Positions 16,226 through 25,446 of a stretch of 64,000 bases of DNA are shown piece by piece. The DNA is from Pseudaminobacter sp040045035. Lineage in GTDB: Bacteria > Pseudomonadota > Alphaproteobacteria > Rhizobiales > Rhizobiaceae. Position 1 is the first letter of the stretch. Every line of letters begins with the position of its first letter. Under the pieces are notes generated by a model, which saw only the letters and a list, made by a program, of their open reading frames with translations, was not told where the DNA came from and made no database searches. The translations under genes and the position numbers were made by a program. Location: assembly GCF_040045035.1 (NCBI RefSeq), contig NZ_JBDZDS010000003.1:186001-250000 (forward strand), given 5' to 3'.

Positions 16226-17245
16226 ATGGCATTGCTGAGAAAATTCAGGGCAGGCGGAACTTCCGATGCGGATTATGATCCACACAAATTGTCGAGCCCG
16301 CAGGTCTTCCTCCTCTCGATGCTGATCTTCCTGGCAATCGTCGCCTTCATCGCGGCGATCCTGACCAGGCAGATCACGAGCGCCTTCTCCACAAATCCCG
16401 GCCTCAACGGGCTGATCCTCGGGGTGCTGCTTATCGGCATCTTGCTCGCCTTCCTGCAGGTGACGCGGCTGTTCCGCGAAGTGCGCTGGGTGAACTCCTT
16501 CCGCGCCGGGTCGGAAACCACGACGCCGGTGCTGCTGGCACCGATGAAGGCCCTGCTCGGCCGCTCGTCCTCCATGGCCTTCTCGACCAGTTCGATGCGC
16601 ACGATGCTCGATTCCATCGCCACGCGCCTGGACGAAAGCCGCGACATCTCGCGCTATCTCATCGGCCTGTTGGTGTTCCTCGGCCTGCTCGGCACGTTCT
16701 GGGGCCTGCTGCACACGATCGGCTCCATCGGCGACACGATCCAGTCGCTCGATCCCGGCACCGGCGACACCGCCGCCGTTCTGGAGGCGCTGAAGGCCGG
16801 GCTGGCGGCGCCGCTGGCCGGAATGGGCACGGCTTTCTCCTCCTCGCTGTTCGGCCTCGCCGGCTCCCTGGTGCTGGGCTTCCTCGACCTGCAGGCGGGC
16901 CGGGCGCAGACGCGCTTCTACACCGAGCTGGAAAACTGGCTGTCGTCGGTGACTGACCTGTCGTCCGACATCCAGACCCCGGACCCGGCGCGCGGAAACT
17001 CCTCGGAGGAGATAAAGGCGCTGACCGAGCGGCTGCACGGCCTTCAGGAAAGCGGCGGCTCCAGCCCCCGCGTGGCAACCGCCATGGCCAATCTCGCCGA
17101 CGGCATTTCCGGCCTGGTCAAGAACATGCGCTCAGAACAGCAGATCATGCGCGACTGGGTGGAAGCGCAGTCGCAGGAGCAGAAGGCCATGCGCGCGACG
17201 CTCGAAAAGATCGCCGAGGCACTGAAGACGCGGGAGCACGGCTGA
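16226..17245 (+). CDS. MotA/TolQ/ExbB-like inner-membrane channel subunit
   Basis: A 339-residue membrane protein of the MotA/TolQ/ExbB superfamily, predicted to form the ion channel of an envelope motor. Hydrophobic helices lie near residues 28-48, 56-78, 144-166 and 195-222; the third holds FLGLLGTFWGLLHTIGSI and the fourth follows PLAGMGTAFSSSLFGLAGS, both hallmark segments. A soluble C-terminal tail of about 100 residues ends in a helical, charged stretch. The start is ATG 16226 behind GGGG. The stop is one base from the next gene, an OmpA/MotB-like partner, so the two form a stator-like pair distinct from tolQR at 27.6 kb. Confidence 0.82.
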   Translation: MALLRKFRAGGTSDADYDPHKLSSPQVFLLSMLIFLAIVAFIAAILTRQITSAFSTNPGLNGLILGVLLIGILLAFLQVTRLFREVRWVNSFRAGSETTTPVLLAPMKALLGRSSSMAFSTSSMRTMLDSIATRLDESRDISRYLIGLLVFLGLLGTFWGLLHTIGSIGDTIQSLDPGTGDTAAVLEALKAGLAAPLAGMGTAFSSSLFGLAGSLVLGFLDLQAGRAQTRFYTELENWLSSVTDLSSDIQTPDPARGNSSEEIKALTERLHGLQESGGSSPRVATAMANLADGISGLVKNMRSEQQIMRDWVEAQSQEQKAMRATLEKIAEALKTREHG

Positions 17246-17246
17246 C

Positions 17247-18275
17247 ATGGCGCTGAGCCGCCGCCGCAGCGACCGCCGCATCGATTACTGGCCGGGCTTC
17301 GTCGACGCACTGTCGACGCTGCTTCTGGCCATCATGTTCCTGCTTTCCGTCTTCGTGCTGGCACAGTTCCTGCTCAGCCGCGAGATCACCGGCAAGGACG
17401 AGGTGCTGAACCGCCTCAACTCGCAGATCAACGAGCTGACGCAGCTTCTGGCGCTGGAAAAGACCAACACCCAGGATGCGCAGGATTCGCTCGCCAATTT
17501 GCAGGCCTCCCTCTCGGCCGCCGAGGCCGAGAAGACCCGGCTGGAGCAGCTTCTAGAGCAGGGCTCCGGCGCGGGCGCGGCCGCCGACGCGCGCATCGGC
17601 GCGCTGTCGGGGGAACTCGACGACCAGCGCCAGATCAGCCAGCGGGCGCTGTCGCAGGTCGAGCTTCTCAACCAGCAGATTTCGGCCCTGCGCAAGCAGA
17701 TCGCCGCGCTGGAAGATGCGCTGCAGGCCTCCGAGACCAAGGACCGCGAGTCCAACACCAAGATCGCCGATCTCGGCCGGCGGCTCAACGTGGCGCTGGC
17801 CCAGCGTGTGCAGGAGCTGAACCGCTACCGCTCGGACTTCTTCGGCCGCCTGCGCGAGATCCTGTCGGACCGCGAGAACATCCGCATCGTCGGCGACCGT
17901 TTTGTGTTCCAGTCTGAGGTGCTGTTCCCGGTCGGCTCCGAGGTCATCAACGAGGCCGGCCGCACCGAGATGAAGAAGCTGGCCGACGCCATCATCGAGC
18001 TGCAGAAGGAGATCCCGCCGGAGATCAACTGGGTGCTGCGCGTGGACGGCCATACCGACGACCGGCCACTTTCGGGCAACGGGCGCTACCGCGACAACTG
18101 GGAACTGTCTTCGGCCCGCGCGACCTCGGTGGTAAAATTCCTGATCGAGAACGGCGTGCCGGCCAACCGGCTGGTGGCGGCGGGCTTCGGCGAGTTCCAG
18201 CCGCTGGACGCGGCCGACACCGACGAGGCGCGCTCGCGCAACCGCCGCATCGAGCTGAAACTGACCGAGCGCTGA
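17247..18275 (+). CDS. MotB/OmpA-like peptidoglycan-binding motor partner
   Basis: A 342-residue protein with one membrane helix (about residues 21-43), a long coiled coil (about 50-195) and a C-terminal OmpA/MotB domain (about 215-342). The helix begins with WPGFVDALSTLLLAIMF, whose aspartate D20 matches the proton-carrying aspartate of MotB/TolR/ExbD. The OmpA domain has VDGHTDDRPL and the NRRIEL motif that binds peptidoglycan. With the preceding channel subunit it should convert ion flow into work across the periplasm; what it drives is unknown. There are no flagellar genes nearby. Confidence 0.82.
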   Translation: MALSRRRSDRRIDYWPGFVDALSTLLLAIMFLLSVFVLAQFLLSREITGKDEVLNRLNSQINELTQLLALEKTNTQDAQDSLANLQASLSAAEAEKTRLEQLLEQGSGAGAAADARIGALSGELDDQRQISQRALSQVELLNQQISALRKQIAALEDALQASETKDRESNTKIADLGRRLNVALAQRVQELNRYRSDFFGRLREILSDRENIRIVGDRFVFQSEVLFPVGSEVINEAGRTEMKKLADAIIELQKEIPPEINWVLRVDGHTDDRPLSGNGRYRDNWELSSARATSVVKFLIENGVPANRLVAAGFGEFQPLDAADTDEARSRNRRIELKLTER

Positions 18276-18360
18276 GGCGCCCGACTGCCGCCGGCAAGGG
18301 CTTGCCAGCGGCCATGCATTGGTGTCCTCTCACCGGCCTGAATCTTATCCCGGAGGCACC

Positions 18361-19845
18361 ATGTCATTCGCAAAGCTCGACCAGCTCGGCCGCAAACTCG
18401 AGGCGCTGGAACACGCGCTGGCCATTCTCGGTGCCGACGAGGCGACCCACATGGCGGTGGGCGGCGGCGAAAAGCGCGCCGAGGCGATTGCGGCCATCGC
18501 CGGCATGCACCATCGCCAGGCGACCGCACCGGAAATCGCCGACTGGATCGGCGCTGCCGAAGGCGAGGCGCTGGACGTCGACCAACAGACCGCACTGCGC
18601 GAATTCAAGCGGCAATATACCAACATGACCTGCCTGCCCTCCGAATTCGTGGAGCGGCAGACGGTGGCGCGCATGCGCTGCGAGCAGCTGTGGCGCGACC
18701 TGCGCGCCAAGAACGACTGGGCGGGGTTTCTCCCAGCGCTGGAAGGCGTGATCGCCCTGACGCGCGAGGAAGCCGCCATGCGCGCCGACGCGCTCGGCCT
18801 TCAGCCGTATGACGCGCTGATGGAGCAGTATGACCCCGGCAACCGCGCCGCCGACATCGCAGCGGTTTTCAACGAGTTGAAGCGCTTCCTGAAGGGCTTC
18901 GTGCCGGAAGCGCTGGAGGCGCAGGCGCAGCGACTGGCAAAGACGCCGCTCAAACCCCTTTCCGGCGTCTACCCGATCGAACGGCAGCGCGAGCTGGGCC
19001 TTGCGATGATGGCGGCTGTGGGCTTCGACCTGACGCGCGGCAGCCTGTCCGTCTCGCACCATCCGTTCTGCGGCGGCGTGCCGACCGACGTGCGCATCAC
19101 CACGCGCTACAAGACCACGGATTTCCTATCCTCGCTGATGGGCGTGCTGCATGAGACCGGCCACGCGCTCTACGAGCAGAACCTGCCGCAGGAGTGGTCG
19201 CACTGGCCGCTCGGCAAGGCGCGCGGCATGGCCGTGCACGAAAGCCAGAGCCTGTTCGTGGAAAAGCAGCTTGGCCGAAACCCGGCCTTCTGGGACTGGG
19301 GGCTGCCGCTGGTCGAGCAGCACCTTGGCGAACACTGGAACAAGGCAGACATCCTCGCCCATGTCCACCGCGTGGAGCCCGGCCTGATCCGCGTCGACGC
19401 CGACGAGGTGACCTATCCGCTGCACGTCATCCTGCGCTTCGAGCTGGAGCAGGAACTGGTGAGCGGCAAGCTGAGCCCGGTCGACCTGCCGGAGGCGTGG
19501 GACGCCAAGATGCGCGACTATCTCGGCCTTTCCACCATCGACAACCCCGCCGACGGGCCGATGCAGGACGTGCACTGGCCGAGCGCGGCCTTCGGCTATT
19601 TCCCCTCCTACACGCTGGGCGCCATGATGGCGGCGCAGCAATGGGCGGCGCTGACGCGGCAGCATCCGGCCGTGAACGGCGAGATCGCCAGGGGCGATTT
19701 CCAGACGGTGAACGCCTGGCGACGCAACAACATCTGGTCGCAGGCCTCGCGCTATTCGACGCCGGAGCTTCTGGAACGCGCGACGGGCGAAAAGCTGAAC
19801 GCTAAGTATTTCACCGAGCATCTGAAGCAGCGCTACGGGGCTTGA
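18361..19845 (+). CDS. Zinc metallocarboxypeptidase, family M32 (Taq type)
   Basis: A 494-residue cytosolic carboxypeptidase removing C-terminal residues from peptides. The zinc motif HETGH is at 264-268, the third ligand glutamate lies in HESQSLFVEK shortly after, and the M32 signatures HPFCGGVPTDVRITTRY and GYFPSYTLGAMMAAQ are present. Length is typical of the family. Start at 18361 is set by CCGGAGG seven bases upstream. It is convergent with the ABC exporter gene. Confidence 0.93.
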   Translation: MSFAKLDQLGRKLEALEHALAILGADEATHMAVGGGEKRAEAIAAIAGMHHRQATAPEIADWIGAAEGEALDVDQQTALREFKRQYTNMTCLPSEFVERQTVARMRCEQLWRDLRAKNDWAGFLPALEGVIALTREEAAMRADALGLQPYDALMEQYDPGNRAADIAAVFNELKRFLKGFVPEALEAQAQRLAKTPLKPLSGVYPIERQRELGLAMMAAVGFDLTRGSLSVSHHPFCGGVPTDVRITTRYKTTDFLSSLMGVLHETGHALYEQNLPQEWSHWPLGKARGMAVHESQSLFVEKQLGRNPAFWDWGLPLVEQHLGEHWNKADILAHVHRVEPGLIRVDADEVTYPLHVILRFELEQELVSGKLSPVDLPEAWDAKMRDYLGLSTIDNPADGPMQDVHWPSAAFGYFPSYTLGAMMAAQQWAALTRQHPAVNGEIARGDFQTVNAWRRNNIWSQASRYSTPELLERATGEKLNAKYFTEHLKQRYGA

Positions 19846-19860
19846 TCCTTCCCGGCCAGT

Positions 19861-19930
19861 TGTTGCCTGCGCAACACCCCCTCTCCGCCTCGCTCCGCTC
19901 GTCACGTCTCCCCCGTTTCGGGGGAGAAGA
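19861..19930. repeat. Intergenic palindromic element between convergent genes
   Basis: The spacer holds CTCCCCCG-TTT-CGGGGGAG (19908-19926), a perfect 8-bp hairpin, after a GCCTCGCTCCGCTCG segment. The same composition, an arginine/serine-codon-like palindrome plus a C-run/G-run hairpin, recurs at 41691-41750. It looks like a dispersed rhizobial intergenic repeat and can also serve as a transcript-end hairpin. Confidence 0.5.
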
Positions 19931-19942
19931 TCGCCAGCGATC

Positions 19943-21745
19943 CTATTCCGCCGCCTGGAAAGCCGTCGCGCCGTTCTCGAACTGCAGCCTGGCGAGTTCG
20001 GCATAGACGCCGCCCTGGCGCACCAGCGCTGCATGGGTGCCCTCTTCGACGATGCGGCCACCATCCATGACCAGGATGCGGTCGGCCTTGAGCACGGTCG
20101 CGAGCCGGTGGGCGATGACGATTGTCGTGCGGCCCTTCATCAGCCGTTCCAGCGCGGTCTGCACGGCCGTCTCGCTCTGGGCGTCAAGCGCGGAGGTCGC
20201 CTCGTCGAGCAGCAGGATCGGCGCGTCGCGCAGGATGGCGCGCGCGATCGCCACGCGCTGGCGCTGACCGCCCGACAGCATTACGCCGCGCTCGCCCACT
20301 TGCGTGTCGTAGCCCTTCTCGAGCTTCTCGATGAACTCGTCGGCCAGCGCATCGCGCGCCGCCGCCCGGATTTCTTCCGATGTGGCACCGGGCCGGCCGA
20401 AGGCGATGTTCTCGCCCGCCGTTGCGGCGAACACGGTGACGTCCTGCGGCACGATTGCGATGCGACCGCGCACGGCCTGGGGATCGGCCTTGGCGACGTC
20501 GACACCATCGACCAGCACCGAGCCCGAGTCGGGATCGTAGAAGCGCAGGATCAGTGAGAAGATGGTGCTCTTGCCGGCGCCCGACGGGCCGACGATGGCG
20601 ACCGTCTCGCCCGGCTGGATCGTGAAGCTGACATTGTGCAGCGTCGGCCGGTCCGGTCGCGCCGGATAGGTGAAGGAGACGTCGCGGAACTCGACCAGGC
20701 CCTCGGCCTTCGCCGGCAGCGGCTGAGGATTGGCCGGCGTGGCGATCTGCGGCTTCTCGGCGAGGATCTCGGTGAGCCGCTCGGCTGCACCCGCGGCCTG
20801 GCTCAGGTCGCCCCAGACCTCCGACAGCGCGCCGAGCGCGCCGGCGGCGAAGACGGAATAGAGCAGGAATTGGCCGAGCGTGCCGGCAGACAGGGTTCCG
20901 GCCAGCACATCGCGCGAGCCGAACCACAGCATCGCCACCACCGAGGCGAAGATGGTGAAGATGGCGAAGAAGGTGAGGAAGGAGCGCGCGAAGATGGACG
21001 AGCGCGCCGCCTCGAAGGAGATGTCCACGGCGCGTGCGAAGCGGCCCGTGACCAGCTTCTCGTTGGTGAAGGCCTGCAGGATGCGCATGGCCCCGATCTG
21101 CTCGCTGGCGTAAGCCGTGGCGTCGGCCAGCGTGTCCTGCGCGGTGCGCGACTTGCGGCGCACAGAGCGGCCGAAAGCCACCAGCGGCAGCACGATGACC
21201 GGGATGGCGGCCAGCACCAGCCCGGAAAGCTTGGGGCTGGTCACCACCATCATGCCGATGGCGCCAAAGCAGAGGATGACGTTGCGCAGCGCAACGGAAG
21301 CGGTGGCGCCGACCGCAGACTTCACCTGCGTGGTGTCGGCCGCCAGCCGCGACACGATCTCGCCCGACTGAGCAGTGTCGAAGAAGGCCGCCGACAAGCC
21401 GGTGACGTGCGAAAAGACGTCGCGACGGATGTCGGCCACCACCCGCTCGCCTAGCGTGATGACGAAATAGTAGCGGCAGGCCGAGGCGAGCGCCAAGAGC
21501 GCCGCCATGAGCACCAGCATGGAGAAATAGTTGGCGATGAAGCCCGAATCAGAGGCGGAGAAGCCGTGGTCGATCATCCGCCGCACCGCGATCGGCAGCG
21601 TCAGCGTGGTGGCCGCGGCCATCACCAGCGACACGCCGGAGCCCACGACGAGGCCGCGATAGCGCATGATATAGGGAGAAAGGCGTTGCAGCGGCTTGAG
21701 GGAGCGACGGGTTTCCTTTTCCACGTTCCGCTCTGTTTCAGCCAT
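19943..21745 (-). CDS. ABC transporter, fused permease-ATPase (MsbA/exporter type)
   Basis: A 600-residue half-size exporter with six membrane helices (residues about 20-320) and a C-terminal nucleotide-binding domain. Walker A is GPSGAGKST, the signature is MLSGGQRQRVAIARAI, Walker B is ILLLDEATSALD and the H-loop is VIAHRLATV. It should work as a homodimer exporting lipid, drug or polysaccharide precursors; the substrate is not evident. The start is ATG 21745 with AAAGGAC upstream; the frame extends to 21823. It is divergent from rpmE. Confidence 0.9.
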   Translation of the reverse strand: MAETERNVEKETRRSLKPLQRLSPYIMRYRGLVVGSGVSLVMAAATTLTLPIAVRRMIDHGFSASDSGFIANYFSMLVLMAALLALASACRYYFVITLGERVVADIRRDVFSHVTGLSAAFFDTAQSGEIVSRLAADTTQVKSAVGATASVALRNVILCFGAIGMMVVTSPKLSGLVLAAIPVIVLPLVAFGRSVRRKSRTAQDTLADATAYASEQIGAMRILQAFTNEKLVTGRFARAVDISFEAARSSIFARSFLTFFAIFTIFASVVAMLWFGSRDVLAGTLSAGTLGQFLLYSVFAAGALGALSEVWGDLSQAAGAAERLTEILAEKPQIATPANPQPLPAKAEGLVEFRDVSFTYPARPDRPTLHNVSFTIQPGETVAIVGPSGAGKSTIFSLILRFYDPDSGSVLVDGVDVAKADPQAVRGRIAIVPQDVTVFAATAGENIAFGRPGATSEEIRAAARDALADEFIEKLEKGYDTQVGERGVMLSGGQRQRVAIARAILRDAPILLLDEATSALDAQSETAVQTALERLMKGRTTIVIAHRLATVLKADRILVMDGGRIVEEGTHAALVRQGGVYAELARLQFENGATAFQAAE

Positions 21746-21936
21746 GATGTCCGTCCTTTCGGTCGCGCGGCCCGAAACCGCCGGTGCGGCCTTGTGATTC
21801 ATTTTTGCCTGATGTATAGGCACGCCGACCGTTTTAGAAGCCGCGGCCCTTCATTAGCTGCGGCTTTGAGTTTTCAAAAGAGGCGCATCGCCGCAGGCGC
21901 AAGCCGCGAACCGCGCCCAAAAGCAGGAAAAGTGCG

Positions 21937-22158
21937 ATGAAGGCCGATATCCATCCCGACTACCACATGATCAAGGTCGTCATGACCGACGGCACCGAGT
22001 ACCAGACCCGCTCGACCTGGGGCAACGAAGGCGACACGATGAACCTCGACATCGACCCGTCGACCCATCCGGCCTGGACCGGCGGTACGCAGACCCTGCT
22101 CGACCGCGGCGGCCGTCTGTCGAAGTTCAAGAAGCGCTACGAAGGCCTCGGCATCTAA
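21937..22158 (+). CDS. rpmE: 50S ribosomal protein L31 (zinc-free type)
   Basis: A 73-residue large-subunit protein that bridges the subunits. It has the L31 pattern MKADIHPDYHMIKVVMTDG and ends RLSKFKKRYEGLGI. It contains no cysteine, so it is the C-minus form without the zinc ribbon, usual in rhizobia. A good Rho-independent terminator follows 30 bases after the stop. Confidence 0.95.
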   Translation: MKADIHPDYHMIKVVMTDGTEYQTRSTWGNEGDTMNLDIDPSTHPAWTGGTQTLLDRGGRLSKFKKRYEGLGI

Positions 22159-22187
22159 GCCGGTCTGCAGCGCCGCTGATTGCAAAA

Positions 22188-22210
22188 CCCGCCCTCGAGG
22201 CGGGTTTTTT
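22188..22210 (+). terminator. Rho-independent terminator of rpmE
   Basis: CCCGCC-CTCGA-GGCGGG stem-loop followed by six T, 30 bases after the rpmE stop. Confidence 0.88.
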
Positions 22211-22250
22211 GTTGTCCGCGAATGGCGTCGTCATCGCGAGCCGTCACGTG

Positions 22251-23324
22251 TCAGCCCTGCCGCTGCCAGCGCGCCACGGCATGCTCGATCAGCCGGCCGA
22301 CGAGATCGGGATAGGCGATGCCGCTGGCGGCAAGCGTCTTCGGATACATGCTGATATTGGTGAAGCCGGGAATGGTGTTGAGCTCGTTGACGAGCGCGCT
22401 GCCGTCGGCACGGACGAAGAAGTCGACGCGCGCCATGCCCTCGCAGCCGAGCGCCAGGAATGCCTTGCGGGCGATCTCCTGCAGTGCCCTGGTCGCCGCC
22501 TCCGGCAGCTCGGCAGGAATGCGCAGGGCAGCCCCGTCGGCGTCGACATATTTGGCGTCGTAAGTATAGAAGCCGTGGCTCGCGGCCGGCACGATCTCGC
22601 CCGGCACTGAAGCGATCAGCGTTCCGTCGACCTGCTCGAGCACGGCGAACTCGACTTCGCGGCCGGCGATAAATTCCTCGACCAGCACCTTGCGGTCGTG
22701 CCTGAAGGCCTCGTCCAGCGCGGCTTGGAACTGCGCGGCCGTCTCGACCTTGCTGACACCTACCGAAGAGCCCTGGCGCGCCGGCTTGACGAAGACCGGG
22801 AGGCCGAGTTCCGCCTTGACCGCATCGAAGGAAGGCCGCTCGCCGGCATGCACGGTGACGGCGCGCGCCACTGGCAGCCCGGCCTCCTTCATCAGGCGCT
22901 TGGCACCGTCCTTGTCCATGGCGTTGGCCGAGCCCAGAACGCCGCAGCCGACGTAAGGGACGTTGGCAACCTCGGCCAGGCCCTGCACCGTGCCATCCTC
23001 GCCGAACGGGCCGTGCAGCACGGGGAAAAGGACGTCGATCTTCGGAAGTTCGAAGGGCGCACCACCGTTGGGAACCGCGACCAGACGGCCCTTGCCGCCG
23101 GGCAGGAGGCTCACCTCGGTGCCGCCTTCAGGCACCTTGGGCAATGCACCGTCCGGACCAATCGAGGTCAGGAACCAGCGGCCATCGCGGCCGATGCCGA
23201 TAGGCACGACCTCGTATGTGGCGGCGTCGATTGCCTTGACCACGTTGCTTGCGGAGAGGATGGAAACCTCGTGCTCGGCGGAGCGACCGCCGAATAGAAC
23301 TGCAACGCGTGGTCTCGATGTCAT
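22251..23324 (-). CDS. ddl: D-alanine--D-alanine ligase
   Basis: A 357-residue ATP-grasp ligase making D-Ala-D-Ala for peptidoglycan. Visible: VLFGGRSAEHEVSILSA at the N-terminus, HGPFGEDGTVQGLAEVANVP, KPARQGSSVGVSKV in the ATP-grasp domain and ARVDFFVRADGSALVNELNT near the metal site. It is of the longer DdlA-like subfamily and lies outside the dcw cluster, so it is probably the second, stand-alone Ddl. The start at 23324 has GAGGGGAA upstream. Confidence 0.94.
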   Translation of the reverse strand: MTSRPRVAVLFGGRSAEHEVSILSASNVVKAIDAATYEVVPIGIGRDGRWFLTSIGPDGALPKVPEGGTEVSLLPGGKGRLVAVPNGGAPFELPKIDVLFPVLHGPFGEDGTVQGLAEVANVPYVGCGVLGSANAMDKDGAKRLMKEAGLPVARAVTVHAGERPSFDAVKAELGLPVFVKPARQGSSVGVSKVETAAQFQAALDEAFRHDRKVLVEEFIAGREVEFAVLEQVDGTLIASVPGEIVPAASHGFYTYDAKYVDADGAALRIPAELPEAATRALQEIARKAFLALGCEGMARVDFFVRADGSALVNELNTIPGFTNISMYPKTLAASGIAYPDLVGRLIEHAVARWQRQG

Positions 23325-23444
23325 GCTTGGTTCCCCTCGATGAATTGTCGCCCCCAAGATCAGGGCAAATATCGAATGGAAGGCGATTGGCGCTTATCTG
23401 TGGCAAAGCGTCGGCTTATCTTGCCGCCTACGTCCGGGACGCAC

Positions 23445-23750
23445 TCAGACCGAGTCCGCGGCCTTGCGGTCGGAATGGCCGAGATCGCGCTCGGGATCGA
23501 TGATGTCACGAACGCGCTGCTTGAGCACCTTGGCTTCCGGGAAGCCTCCGTCGCGCTTGCGCTCCCAGATGAGCTCGCCGTTGCAAGTGATCTCGAAGAT
23601 GCCGCCGGTGCCGGGCACGAGCGCCACCTCGCCGAGATCGGTGCCGAAGGTGGAGAGCAGTTCCTGCGCCAGCCAGCCCGCGCGCAGCATCCACATGCAC
23701 TGGGTGCAATAGGTGATGGCGACACGGGCCTTCGGCGCAGGCGTCGTCAT
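23445..23750 (-). CDS. SelT/SelW/SelH (Rdx) family thioredoxin-like protein
   Basis: A 101-residue redox protein of the Rdx family. The active pair is CTQC (residues 15-18) after ARVAITY, in the position where selenoproteins W and T have CxxU; here it is a cysteine version. PGTGGIFEI is the conserved central segment. The ATG overlaps the stop of yebC (ATGA on the minus strand), so translation is coupled. Function in bacteria is not established. Confidence 0.82.
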   Translation of the reverse strand: MTTPAPKARVAITYCTQCMWMLRAGWLAQELLSTFGTDLGEVALVPGTGGIFEITCNGELIWERKRDGGFPEAKVLKQRVRDIIDPERDLGHSDRKAADSV

Positions 23751-24496
23751 GCCGCGCTGAGCTTGGCGAGCGTTGCTTCGTCGACCTCGAAATTGGCGTA
23801 GACGTTCTGCACGTCGTCGTCGTCCTCGAGGGTTGCGATGAGCTTGAGGATGGACTGAGCGCGATCCTCGTCGACCGGGATGTTGTTCTGCGGCTTCCAG
23901 ATCGCCTTGAGCGACTTGGCTTCGCCAAGCGAGGCTTCGAGCGCCTTGGAGACGTCGCCCAGGTCCTCGAAGGCGCAGAGGATGGTGTGGCCGTCCTCGT
24001 CGGACTGAACGTCTTCGGCGCCAGCCTCGATCGCGGCGTCCATCACCTTGTCGGCGCTGCCGGCCGACGCCGGATAGACGATCTCGCCGACGCGGTCCCA
24101 CATGAAGGACACCGAGCCGGTTTCGCCGAGCGCCCCGCCGGCCTTGGTGAAGGCGGCGCGGACGTTGGAGGCGGAGCGGTTGCGGTTGTCGGTCAGCGCC
24201 TCGACGATGACGGCGATGCCGCCCGGGCCGTAGCCCTCGTAGCGCACTTCCTCATAGTTCTCGGCGTCGCCGCCCGAGGCCTTGTTGATGGCGCGCTGGA
24301 TGTTGTCCTTCGGCATCGACTCGGCCTTGGCGTTCTGAATCGCCAGCCTGAGGCGCGGGTTCATCGCCGGGTCGGGCAGGCCCTGCTTGGCCGCAACCGT
24401 GATTTCGCGCGCGAGCTTGGAAAACATCTTGGACCGCGCCGCGTCCTGGCGACCCTTGCGGTGCATGATGTTCTTGAATTGTGAATGGCCAGCCAT
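23747..24496 (-). CDS. yebC: YebC/PmpR family protein
   Basis: A 249-residue cytosolic protein of the TACO1/YebC family. It opens with MAGHSQFKNIMHRKGRQDAA, the family hallmark, and contains GGIAVIVEALTDNRNRSASN. Members act as transcription regulators and have recently been linked to relief of ribosome stalling at proline stretches. Length is typical. The SelW-like gene follows with a 4-base overlap. Confidence 0.93.
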   Translation of the reverse strand: MAGHSQFKNIMHRKGRQDAARSKMFSKLAREITVAAKQGLPDPAMNPRLRLAIQNAKAESMPKDNIQRAINKASGGDAENYEEVRYEGYGPGGIAVIVEALTDNRNRSASNVRAAFTKAGGALGETGSVSFMWDRVGEIVYPASAGSADKVMDAAIEAGAEDVQSDEDGHTILCAFEDLGDVSKALEASLGEAKSLKAIWKPQNNIPVDEDRAQSILKLIATLEDDDDVQNVYANFEVDEATLAKLSAA

Positions 24497-24574
24497 GGAA
24501 CCCCTGCTGTCGTTGAATTCGGCTATCTGGAATGGGCCGGCTTATAGATAAATCGCCGCTGGACGTCCAGAAAA

Positions 24575-24608
24575 ACCGTTTTGCCGCCACCGGGTGGGCG
24601 CCGGCAAA
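24575..24608 (-). terminator. Probable terminator hairpin downstream of terC
   Basis: An inverted repeat TTTGCCG ... CGGCAAA with an inner CCACC/GGTGG stem lies 11 bases past the terC stop on the minus strand, followed by ACGGTTTTT. The U-run is offset, so efficiency is uncertain. Confidence 0.45.
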
Positions 24609-24618
24609 GCGCGAAAAG

Positions 24619-25380
24619 TCAATGCTCGCCACTGGTCTTTCGTCGCCTGGCCAGCATGTTGAGCGCCTCGACCAGAGCCGAGAAACCCATCGCCGTGTAA
24701 ATATAGCCCTTGGGCACGTGATAGCCCATGCCATCGGCGATCAGCGTCATGCCGATCATCAGCAGGAAGCCGAGCGCCAGCATGACGATGCTGGGGTTGG
24801 CGGCGATGAACCTGGCCAGCGGATCGGCCGCAACCAGCATCACGGTGACGGCGGCGATGACGGCGATGTACATGATGACGATCTCGTCGGTCATGCCGAC
24901 GGCGGTGATGATGGAGTCCACCGAGAACACCAGGTCGAGCAGCAGGATCTGGAGGATCGCCGCGCCCAGGCTGAGCTTCAGCGTGCCGCCGACGATGTCG
25001 TGCTCCGTGCCGTTGCGCGGGTCGACCGTGTGGTGAATTTCCCGCGTCGCCTTCCAGACCAGGAACAGGCCGCCGCCGATCAGGATGAGGTCGCGCCAGG
25101 AGAAGGCGTGGCCCAAGGCGGTGAAGAGCGGCGTGGTGAGCTGCACGATGAAGGAGATCGTCGCCAGGAGCAGCAGCCGCATGATGAGCGCCGCACCGAT
25201 GCCCAGCCGGCGTGCCCGCGACTGCTGTTCCTTCGGCAGCTTGTTGGTGAGGATCGAGATGAAGATGAGGTTGTCGATGCCGAGCACGACCTCCATCACC
25301 ACGAGCGTGACAAGGGCTGCCCAGGCCGTCGGTTCGCTCAGAAAGGCGAAATGCGGCGCCAGAAACTCGATGATCGGCAT
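24619..25380 (-). CDS. TerC family integral membrane protein
   Basis: A 253-residue protein with seven to eight membrane helices, of the TerC/Alx metal-homeostasis family. Conserved acidic helices are VVMEVVLGIDNLIFISIL and QILLLDLVFSVDSIITAVGM, whose aspartates line the transport path. Alx and related proteins export manganese or supply metal to exoenzymes. The final part ends in ALNMLARRRK. Confidence 0.9.
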   Translation of the reverse strand: MPIIEFLAPHFAFLSEPTAWAALVTLVVMEVVLGIDNLIFISILTNKLPKEQQSRARRLGIGAALIMRLLLLATISFIVQLTTPLFTALGHAFSWRDLILIGGGLFLVWKATREIHHTVDPRNGTEHDIVGGTLKLSLGAAILQILLLDLVFSVDSIITAVGMTDEIVIMYIAVIAAVTVMLVAADPLARFIAANPSIVMLALGFLLMIGMTLIADGMGYHVPKGYIYTAMGFSALVEALNMLARRRKTSGEH

Positions 25381-25446
25381 CTAAGGTGGGGTCCCTGTCC
25401 GGATGATGTCCGGCAGAGGTAGGTAGGCACCTGCCCTACTTCAACG

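Noticed and set aside
16226..18275. MotA-like plus MotB/OmpA-like pair as a Zorya (ZorAB) anti-phage system
   Set aside because: No ZorC, ZorD helicase-nuclease or ZorE gene is adjacent; the flanks are hemolysin III and an M32 peptidase. It looks like a core-chromosome envelope motor.
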